The position numbers were made by a program, and so were the translations under genes. A DNA stretch of 7,876 nucleotides. Source: Deltaproteobacteria bacterium (GTDB lineage: Bacteria > Myxococcota_A > UBA9042 > DTJE01). Under the pieces are notes generated by a model that worked only from the letters and a program-made list of their open reading frames with translations, had not been told where the DNA came from and ran no database searches. The stretch covers positions 1 to 7,876 of the forward strand of contig JAADHL010000237.1 of the NCBI GenBank assembly GCA_013151875.1. Direction: 5' to 3'. Positions 1 to 6,100 of the stretch are shown here, in pieces. Each line of letters begins with the position of its first letter. The stretch's first letter is position 1.

Positions 1-1701
1 TGCGGCTACTGCGATTACGGCCAGAACTGTATCGACAATGCTTGTGAGGACTTTGTGTCCTGCTATGACATCCTGACGTGCACCTGGAGCTGTCCGCCCG
101 GGGACGAGGAGACGTGTCAACCCGAGTGTTTCGCCCAGGGCAGCCCCGAGGCCCAAAAGCAATGGACGGACCTGTGGTACTGCCTGTGGGACAAATGCGG
201 GGACGCGCCCAAGGGAGATCCCTGCTGGAACCAGGCGCTCCAGGGACCGTGCAAGAACCTGTATTACGAATGCATGAACTGCACCCCAAACTGCGGCGGC
301 AAGCAGTGTGGGTCGGACGGCTGCGGTGGTCTGTGCGGCGAGTGCCCGGACGGCGCGGCGTGCGATGACCTGGGTCAGTGCCCCTGTCAGCCCAAGTGCC
401 AGGGCAGGGATTGCGGGCCGGACTCATGCGGCGGCCTGTGCGGTGCGTGCGAAGAGCCCCTGATCTGCAACTCACAGGGCAAGTGCGCGTGTCAGCCGGT
501 GTGCGACGGCAAGGAATGCGGGCCCGACGGTTGCGGCGGAACGTGCGGCAAGTGCCCGGACAATTGGACCTGCACTACCGGCAAGTGCATCAGTCCCTGC
601 GAACCCCAGTGTCAAGGCAAGGAGTGCGGGCCCGACAGTTGCGGCGGGTCCTGCGGCGAGTGCGGGCCGGACTTGGTATGCATCGACCAGTTGGGGGTCT
701 GCGGCAAGGTGTCCGACGGTTGCGAGCCGTCCGATCTGCCCGGTTGCGGCGGCTGTTTGTGCGAGGAGTGCGTGTGCGGCCTGGACCCGTTCTGCTGTGA
801 TTCCAACTGGGACGGCCTGTGCGCCGACGAGTGCACCCAGTGCGGGGGGTGCGGGTGCGTGCCGAACTGCGTGAGCGCGGACGGTCAGAAAAAGGAGTGC
901 GGCGATGACGGGTGCGGTGGCCAGTGCGGCCAGTGTCCTCCCGGCACTTCATGCCAGTACGACCAGTGCATTCCCCAGCCGATGTTGACCTGCGAAGAGG
1001 GCATCGACTGTGTCCTCAACTGCAGCGGGCCGATCAAGGCTTGCATGGAGGAGTGCATCAGCCAGGTGAACCCGGAAGAGCAGGACACGGCCTGGATGCT
1101 GGGCGAGTGCGTGCTGGGCAACTGCACGAACGCCTCAGGGGGCATCATCGATCCTGATTGCTTTGATTGGGCCGTCAATGGGCCTTGCGCTGATCAGTAC
1201 ATGGCGTGCGTCGGAGGCACGCAGAAATGTGGACCGGCCGGGCCTCAGTCGTGCATGGGCAACTGCGGCGGGCCTGCCCAGGTCGGCTGCTTCTGCGACG
1301 AATCCTGTCAGCAGTATGGGGACTGCTGCCCGGACTACGAGGGCTGCTGCGGGGGCGTATGCGTGCCGGACTGCCAGGGCAAACAATGCGGCGCGGACGG
1401 TTGCGGCGGCTCATGCGGAGCGTGCCCACCGGGCCTCACATGCACGGACGCGGGCCTGTGCCAGCCTCAAAACCAGAAGGGATGCGCGGATTCGGTACAG
1501 TGCGTTCTGAGTTGCGGCGGCCTGGACCCGGGGTGCCTTACCGACTGCACCAGCGGGACGTCCGGGGAGTCCCAGCAGCTAATGTTCCAGTTGATCACGT
1601 GCATCGTCCAGTCCTGCGGGTTCAACCTGGACCAAACGTGCATCGCCAAGGCCATCAGCAGCTCGTGCTCCCAGGAATTCGCGGCTTGCATGGCGGACTA
1701 G
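1..1701 (+). CDS. Modular, extremely Cys-rich secreted-type protein, 5' truncated by the window
   Basis: The frame is open from base 1 and ends at TAG 1699-1701, so the start lies upstream. The GTG at 55 is an internal valine, because the residues before it (CGYCDYGQNC...) are the tail of another repeat. The visible 566 residues contain about 104 cysteines by my count. Numbering from base 1, the order is: partial 8-Cys repeat (1-15), 10-Cys module (21-91), four 8-Cys repeats (94-234), 12-Cys module (241-284), 8-Cys repeat (286-323), 10-Cys module (331-403), somatomedin-B-like module (418-450), 8-Cys repeat (454-487), 10-Cys module (495-563). The protein stops three residues after the last cysteine. 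No enzymatic motif or membrane helix is visible. Such cysteine density implies an oxidising location (periplasm or outside the cell), but the signal peptide would lie outside the window. Similar C-GG-x-CG-x-C repeats are common in large secreted proteins of myxobacteria and relatives. Function is unknown; a structural or adhesive role is inference. Confidence 0.9.
   Translation, partial: CGYCDYGQNCIDNACEDFVSCYDILTCTWSCPPGDEETCQPECFAQGSPEAQKQWTDLWYCLWDKCGDAPKGDPCWNQALQGPCKNLYYECMNCTPNCGGKQCGSDGCGGLCGECPDGAACDDLGQCPCQPKCQGRDCGPDSCGGLCGACEEPLICNSQGKCACQPVCDGKECGPDGCGGTCGKCPDNWTCTTGKCISPCEPQCQGKECGPDSCGGSCGECGPDLVCIDQLGVCGKVSDGCEPSDLPGCGGCLCEECVCGLDPFCCDSNWDGLCADECTQCGGCGCVPNCVSADGQKKECGDDGCGGQCGQCPPGTSCQYDQCIPQPMLTCEEGIDCVLNCSGPIKACMEECISQVNPEEQDTAWMLGECVLGNCTNASGGIIDPDCFDWAVNGPCADQYMACVGGTQKCGPAGPQSCMGNCGGPAQVGCFCDESCQQYGDCCPDYEGCCGGVCVPDCQGKQCGADGCGGSCGACPPGLTCTDAGLCQPQNQKGCADSVQCVLSCGGLDPGCLTDCTSGTSGESQQLMFQLITCIVQSCGFNLDQTCIAKAISSSCSQEFAACMAD
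61..273 (+). repeat. 10-cysteine module, copy 1 of 3
   Basis: Residues 21-91 of the Cys-rich protein. Cysteine spacing is C-x5-C-x3-C-x7-C-x3-C-x17-C-x4-C-x8-C-x8-C-x6-C, 71 residues in all. The CxxxC pairs and the aromatic/Leu pattern in the 17-residue gap suggest alpha-helices cross-linked by disulfides, unlike the short beta-type loops of the 8-Cys repeats around it. Ten cysteines would allow five disulfides. I do not recognise it as a named domain. Confidence 0.8.
280..702 (+). repeat. Tandem array of four 8-cysteine repeats of about 34 residues
   Basis: Repeat units are at 280-381, 385-486, 490-588 and 598-702. The shared spacing is C-x3-C-x4-C-x4-C-x3-C-x2-C-x5-C-x4-6-C, with the core CG-x-D-[GS]-CGG-x-CG-x-C. 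The units are also similar at DNA level: the third and fourth are near-identical around GCGGGCCCGAC (near 518 and 628), which points to recent tandem duplication. A partial unit (last four cysteines, spacing 2-5-4) opens the window at 1-45. The spacing recalls small disulfide-knot repeats in general; no specific function is assigned. Confidence 0.85.
721..852 (+). other. 12-cysteine module with a C-x-C-E-x-C-V-C...DPFCC signature
   Basis: Residues 241-284 of the Cys-rich protein. The module reads C-x7-C-x2-C-x-C-x2-C-x-C-x5-CC-x7-C-x3-C-x2-C-x2-C, with the landmarks 'CVCGLDPFCC' and 'WDGLCADEC'. Modules with 'DPFCC...WD..C..EC' occur in extracellular Cys-rich proteins of related bacteria (from memory, unchecked). 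It separates the four-repeat array from the fifth 8-Cys repeat. The partner or ligand is unknown. Confidence 0.6.
856..969 (+). repeat. Fifth complete 8-cysteine repeat, with a five-residue insertion
   Basis: The spacing is C-x3-C-x9-C-x4-C-x3-C-x2-C-x5-C-x4-C. It is the same repeat as in the 280-702 array, but the loop between the second and third cysteines has nine residues instead of four (VSADGQKKE). The conserved GDDGCGG-x-CG-x-C core is intact. Confidence 0.8.
991..1209 (+). repeat. 10-cysteine module, copy 2 of 3
   Basis: Residues 331-403 of the Cys-rich protein. Spacing is C-x5-C-x3-C-x6-C-x3-C-x17-C-x4-C-x11-C-x8-C-x6-C, 73 residues. All ten cysteines align with copies 1 and 3; only the gap after cysteine 7 (11 residues) and the gap after cysteine 3 (6) vary. 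The x8 segment here ends 'NGPC', matching 'QGPC' in copy 1. Confidence 0.8.
1252..1350 (+). other. Somatomedin-B-like disulfide module
   Basis: Residues 418-450 of the Cys-rich protein. The pattern C-x3-C-x7-C-x-C-DE-x-C-x5-CC-x-DY-x2-CC closely follows the somatomedin-B signature, as in vitronectin: C-x3-C-x9-C-x-C-DE-x-C-x5-CC-x-DY-x3-C. The CxCDExC and CCxDY landmarks are both present, and only the first loop is two residues shorter. In animals this fold mediates protein-protein binding; here a binding role is inference. Confidence 0.65.
1360..1461 (+). repeat. Sixth complete 8-cysteine repeat
   Basis: The spacing is C-x3-C-x4-C-x4-C-x3-C-x2-C-x5-C-x5-C, with the core GADGCGGSCGACPPG. It lies between the somatomedin-B-like module and the last 10-Cys module. 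It keeps the exact spacing of the first repeat in the 280-702 array. Confidence 0.82.
1483..1689 (+). repeat. 10-cysteine module, copy 3 of 3, at the protein C-terminus
   Basis: Residues 495-563 of the Cys-rich protein. Spacing is C-x5-C-x3-C-x6-C-x3-C-x17-C-x4-C-x7-C-x8-C-x6-C, 69 residues. The x17 gap (with LMFQLIT at its end) and the x3, x4, x8 and x6 gaps are identical in length to the other copies. The protein ends three residues later, which fixes the natural C-terminal limit of the module. Confidence 0.8.
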
Positions 1702-1720
1702 TCAGGAGCCTGTCGTTCAT

Positions 1721-1758
1721 CGCCGATCTGTAGAAGGCTTTGCTCAGCGGCGTTTTTT
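1721..1758 (+). terminator. Weak candidate terminator for the Cys-rich gene
   Basis: A CGCCG arm (1721-1725) pairs with CGGCG (1748-1752) and is followed at once by TTTTTT (1753-1758). The stem is only 5 bp and the loop is 22 bases, so this is weak. The T run is the complement of lysine codons at the 3' end of the opposing TAXI gene. It lies 20 bases after the TAG, in the right place for the plus-strand gene. I see no matching structure for the minus-strand gene. Confidence 0.3.
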
Positions 1759-3150
1759 CTGCAGCAGGCCTTCAACCGAACCCAGTTCGAACAACAGGAA
1801 ATCCTGAAACACGGCGTATTTCTGGCTCATCTCGGTCTCGCCGGAAAGCGCGGCCATGAACGCCTTGCGCCTCAGCTCGATCAGTCGGTCATGGATGTCT
1901 TCGAGTTTCGTCTCGGACATCTGGTCCAATGGGGTTTCGTGTTTCTCGTCGTACATTCCTATGATCTGGTGAAACTCCTCGTACAGTCGGCCCAGCACAT
2001 CACGCTTTTTGCGTCGTCTCCATGCCCACAGACCCATGAGGCCGGACCAGAGACCCGCCATCAGAGCGATGCCCAGGCTGATGGATTCCGCCCATTTCTG
2101 CATGAACGTGGGTTCATCGCGCCTGTAGTACATCTCGGCGCCCGCGTGCAATGGGTAGATGAGGCTGTCCCTGTCGAATCGTTCCGATATGTTGCGTAAC
2201 TGGGGATTCTTGTCGCTGAGAGTGTGCTTGTACTCAAACACCGCGCGCGTCACCTTCCAGGCCACATTGGACGAGAGATCGGCCCTGGCGACCAGCAGCG
2301 CCCGGGAGCCGATCACGCCAACGGGTCTGGCGGGTCTGTCCTTGAACACGTGACGCGGCAGCACGCTCCCCACCAGAAAAGGCTGACTGGCGTGAATCCC
2401 CTCCATGGCCGACAGCATCAGGTCGGGGTCGAGGTCGAGACTGAGCAGCCTGGAACCCGGTACGTTAAGCGTCTGCTCGACTCCCTTGGAGTACGAAGTT
2501 CCCAGATTGGCATAGACATCCAGCCAACCCTTTTCGAACGCCACGCGCAGGGCCCTGAACTTTCCGGTGCAGATGATGGGTGTGGATCCGGAACCGCGGC
2601 ACTCGACCGGCGATTCTTTCTTTTTGCCGTTTTTCGTTGTCCAACTGAATTTCTTGCTGTAAATCAGCGGTTGGTTGGCCTCGACCGTCAGTCCATAATG
2701 TTTCAACAGCAATCTGAACAGCTTCCAGGTCCCGCTGCCCCTTGGTCCCGCCCCTACCTTGCGGCCCTTCATGGAGCGTACGTCGGTGATCCTGGACGTC
2801 GTGGAATTTGAACCCACTACCATGAACAGGTAATGATTGTACAAAGGGATCAGGGTGCGAACTTTCTCACGTTCCTCGTCGTGGCTGAAGGCGATTGCCA
2901 GGTCCGCTTTACCCTTGGTAAGACATTCCAGCCCAGTGCATGATTTTTCACTCCCCTTGTCGGGCGCCTTGAGGACTTCCAGGCCGGTGCCGGGCTTTGA
3001 CAACAGGGCGATGACGTCGTCGACCGGGCCCTCGCCTCGGGCGAACCTCACCGTGTTCGAACCGAACCAACCGCATCCCGTCAGAAAAGCCAGGGCCAGG
3101 GCTGCCGGCAAGAAAGGCGCGCGGGAATGTCCACAGCGTTTCGATATCAT
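1744..3150 (-). CDS. TAXI-family (TRAP transporter) substrate-binding lipoprotein with C-terminal membrane anchor and cytoplasmic tail
   Basis: This is a 468-residue periplasmic solute-binding protein if it starts at ATG 3150. An in-frame TTG at 3186 would add 12 residues, but that TTG is the first half of a TTGACA box, and the ATG gives a classic lipoprotein signal peptide (basic start, hydrophobic core, lipobox LTGC with Cys26). TAXI landmarks are visible: KGKADLAIAFSHDE (79-92), a YNHYLFMVVGSNS strand (104-116), GRKVGAGPRGSGTWK (129-143), and PLHAGAEMYYR (333-343), which matches the C-terminal 'PLHPGA..YY' motif of the family. A membrane helix (about 357-377) is followed by RRRKKR, so the last 85 or so residues should be cytoplasmic and helical. 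Family members bind small carboxylates such as glutamate for a TRAP permease; the ligand here is unknown, and no permease gene lies in the window. Two cysteine pairs (71/76 and 184/194) are unusual extras. Confidence 0.82.
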   Translation of the reverse strand: MISKRCGHSRAPFLPAALALAFLTGCGWFGSNTVRFARGEGPVDDVIALLSKPGTGLEVLKAPDKGSEKSCTGLECLTKGKADLAIAFSHDEEREKVRTLIPLYNHYLFMVVGSNSTTSRITDVRSMKGRKVGAGPRGSGTWKLFRLLLKHYGLTVEANQPLIYSKKFSWTTKNGKKKESPVECRGSGSTPIICTGKFRALRVAFEKGWLDVYANLGTSYSKGVEQTLNVPGSRLLSLDLDPDLMLSAMEGIHASQPFLVGSVLPRHVFKDRPARPVGVIGSRALLVARADLSSNVAWKVTRAVFEYKHTLSDKNPQLRNISERFDRDSLIYPLHAGAEMYYRRDEPTFMQKWAESISLGIALMAGLWSGLMGLWAWRRRKKRDVLGRLYEEFHQIIGMYDEKHETPLDQMSETKLEDIHDRLIELRRKAFMAALSGETEMSQKYAVFQDFLLFELGSVEGLLQKKRR

Positions 3151-3157
3151 CAGGATG

Positions 3158-3186
3158 AGTATCCAAGCGGACGGTCCGTGTGTCAA
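3158..3186 (-). promoter_or_regulatory. Sigma70-like promoter for the TAXI gene
   Basis: On the minus strand, TTGACA (3186-3181, a perfect -35) is followed by a 17-base spacer and GATACT (3163-3158, 4 of 6 matches to TATAAT, keeping the key A2 and T6). It sits nine to ten bases after the stop codon of the upstream lipoprotein gene. The expected start of transcription is near 3151, right at the ATG at 3150. A short inverted repeat (GGAT-4-ATCC, 3164-3153) overlaps the -10 box. This is sequence pattern only; no activity is known. Confidence 0.5.
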
Positions 3187-3194
3187 TGCGCGGA

Positions 3195-6100
3195 TCAGGG
3201 CCGTGAAAACATGATGATGTCGACGGACCAGGCCTTCTGCGCGAACGGCGACAGGTCCGTATAGTCGAAGTTGTCCATGGAAAAGCCGTCCACCATGGCG
3301 CGCAGCAGGGTCAGTTTCAGCATGGTGCCCTTGGGGATACCGGGCGTGCCCTCGATGTTTTCAAAGTCGGGGAGTTTGATCTTCCACGTGTCCCCGGACG
3401 CCATGAACTCCCATACCGGGATGTCGCCGAACAGGCTCGGAATCGCAATCATCACGTAGTGGAATGAGGCGGGCAGCCCCGGCGCCGCCTTGAATTCCAG
3501 GTACAGATCCTTCAACTCGCCGTTATCCTTGGGGTAGGTGATCCGCGGCACCTGAAGGAAAGGCCCCAGAAGGAGCTGCGAGATGCCCATGGACATGACC
3601 GGCCCACCCTCGGACTGATCCGCGTAAGCGGCCCGCAGGTGTGGGCCGTAGCCTTCCAGCCGCGTGGATGTCGCCCCGCCGTCCGCGAAGGTCACGATGG
3701 TTCCGGCGTCACCGAAGGCCAGAACCCTGTCACCTTGGGCCGCCACCGCCCACAAGGGCCTGGTGGTCCCTGTGGGAACAAGGGTCCACGCCCCCGCGGT
3801 TTTGCGCGCCATGACTCCCGAATCACCCACGGCCCAGATGGAGCCGTCGGGCGCCACGGTAACGGCCCTCAGGGTCTGCCCGAATCCAGTGCTCTCCTCA
3901 ACGGCCAAGGCAGGCGTGAGGTTTATCGCCGTGCCGAAATAGCCGACCGCGATAGCGGTCCCGGGCCCGGTCCCCACGACAGCGTCCAGTTCCTTGCCCG
4001 GCACCCCGGGCACCGCGGACCATTCGATCCCGTCCCAATGCATGGCGAATCCCCACGCCACGGCGAAGCAGTCGTCTGCCGCGTTGCACGCAACACCCTT
4101 TAATGCCTTGTTCGCGGCCACGGCCACATCGACTCGTTCCCAGCCGGTCTGGGAAAAGTGCAAAACCGTGCCCTTGTCGCCGACGGCCCATGCATCCGTG
4201 GGCCCTGAGCCCCCCACGGCACGCAGTGTTTCGGTCACGCCTGACACAGGCTGCTGGGTGAATCCGAAACCGTCGAAGTACAGCACGGCCCCGTCCTGAC
4301 CCACGGCGAACAGGTCGCTGCCCGACGTTCCCCACATGCCGAAAACGTCCAGTTTCACCCCGGTCTTGACCACGGACCATGTGGAGCCGTCCAGCCGGAA
4401 CATGATGTCGTCGTCCAGGTCCTCGACCTGCTGGGCCAGTGCGATAGAGAAGGGGGTGTTGTCCGCGGTGGATGAAAAGGCGCCGCCCATGAAAGTGTAG
4501 GTGACGTCATAGAGGTCGCCTTTGAATGCCCTGGGCTGGTTCTCGACCACGATGGCCGGGTCCCCGAAGGCGAACGGCGAGGCCCAGTACTCCTGAAAAA
4601 CGCCGTCCGAACCGAAATCATAAAAGGTGAACAGATAGTTGAAACTGGGATCCGGGTTGCCGGAAGGCGGGTCGTCCAGGTACACGCGGAAGCTGCGGTC
4701 CATGGGAATATCCAGCAGGACGTTCACGTCCGTCAGCTTTTCGCCGGGGCCCACGAACAGGTGTCGTTTGACCCCCATGGCGTACGGTGTGAACGTGTCC
4801 GTGTCGGGGTCGCGTATCCCGCCCAGGCACACCACCGCCAAATCGCCGAGGCGTGTGACAATGCTGTACTCTTTGTCCGCGTTTATCTCGGAACCCGAAC
4901 CCGGCTCGATCGGGTTCTTGGTGAAGATGTCGGGTTGGGTGGTGACGCAGATCGCGGTCTTTTCGCCGGGCGAGGGAATGCACTGGGTGGTGCCGACAGC
5001 CGTGCCCAGGCAGACGTAGCCCTCCAGGCAGTCTTCCGGCACCAGGCAGGGCGTGGTGCAGAATTTACCCACGTCGCCGATCTGGAGGCACCTGTTGCCG
5101 TCTTCCGCTGGTCCGCAATCCAGGTCCGTGTTGCAGTACTTGCAGCTTACGCCGTCCTCGCCGGTGCCCTTTATCCAGCAGTTGCCGGGCGGGGCCAGGA
5201 TGTACTTGCCCAGGCCCAGGACCTTGCCGCTGATCTGGCCGGGCGCCACTCCCGGAGGCATCCCGCCGCCCTGACTGGGGCAGACGTACTGCAGGTAAAC
5301 GGTTACGTTGGCGGCGTCAAAGGACACAACGCTGGAATTGTTGTAACAGTCCTTGGATGCCGAGATCGTGAGCGGTCCCTCCAGGTCGGGCCCGGAGAAC
5401 GAAACGACCCCATCGGGGCCGGTGTAACCCTGGTAGGGCGTGGTCGGATCGCTGGACACGATCACGAAGGCATCCATGATCGGGCCTCCCTGGGTGGCGT
5501 CCAGGATCGTGACGTTCAGTGTCCCGGCCGTGGGTCCCCCCCAGGTCCCGCCGTACAGCGCGGTGGGATCGAAGTAGGTATATGCCTGGGGCAGCACATG
5601 ATTCACGCCGTCGGCCTGGAGGATCACGTCCACCGGTCCAATCGCGCCCGCCGGGGTGCGGCAGGTCAGTTCGTTCGAGGACTCGGCCACCACGTGGCTG
5701 GCCTCTGCTTCACCAAAGAACACCCTTTCGTCGCCGGTCAGGTTGCTGCCGAACAGGTGCACGAGAGTCCCGCCCGCGATCGAACCCTGGTCAGGGTCAA
5801 TGGCCATCAGCCGTGTTTCGGACTCGTAGGTAAAGCCGCCCGCAAGCACCGCCTTTGCCGAACCTTGCAGCACCGTGACATCGGCCGGACCAGGGCTGCC
5901 GGGCGGTGTCACGGCCGAAACAGCGCTGCTGGAAAGGTATTTGACCGCGGTTGCGGGCAGGCCGCCGATCAGTACCGTCGCTCCCTGTTCGAGGCTCGAA
6001 CCCCAGATTGTTATCTGGGTCCCGCCGGCCGCGGGGCCCGATCCAGGGGCAACCTCGGTCAACTGGAAGTCCTTCCAGTAGGTATAGCCGTTCGGGAGGT

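Noticed and set aside
280..702. The evenly spaced repeats as a CRISPR array or non-coding satellite
   Set aside because: The units are about 102 bases, in frame, differ at many positions, and encode a conserved cysteine pattern. There are no short identical repeats with unique spacers.
590..952. A 120-residue Arg/Thr-rich minus-strand frame opposite the 8-Cys repeats
   Set aside because: Composition (R, T and P runs) follows from the complement of the repeat codons. No start signal or known motif is seen.
1206..1733. A 175-residue plus-strand frame overlapping the end of the Cys-rich gene
   Set aside because: The translation is Arg/Gly/Pro-rich and unstructured, typical of a shifted frame in GC-rich repeat DNA. 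The Cys-rich frame has strongly conserved domain spacing there.
3151..3186. TTG at 3186 as the true start of the TAXI gene
   Set aside because: The TTG belongs to a consensus -35 box, no ribosome binding site precedes it, and the extra 12 residues put a hydrophobic stretch before the basic start of a normal lipoprotein signal peptide.
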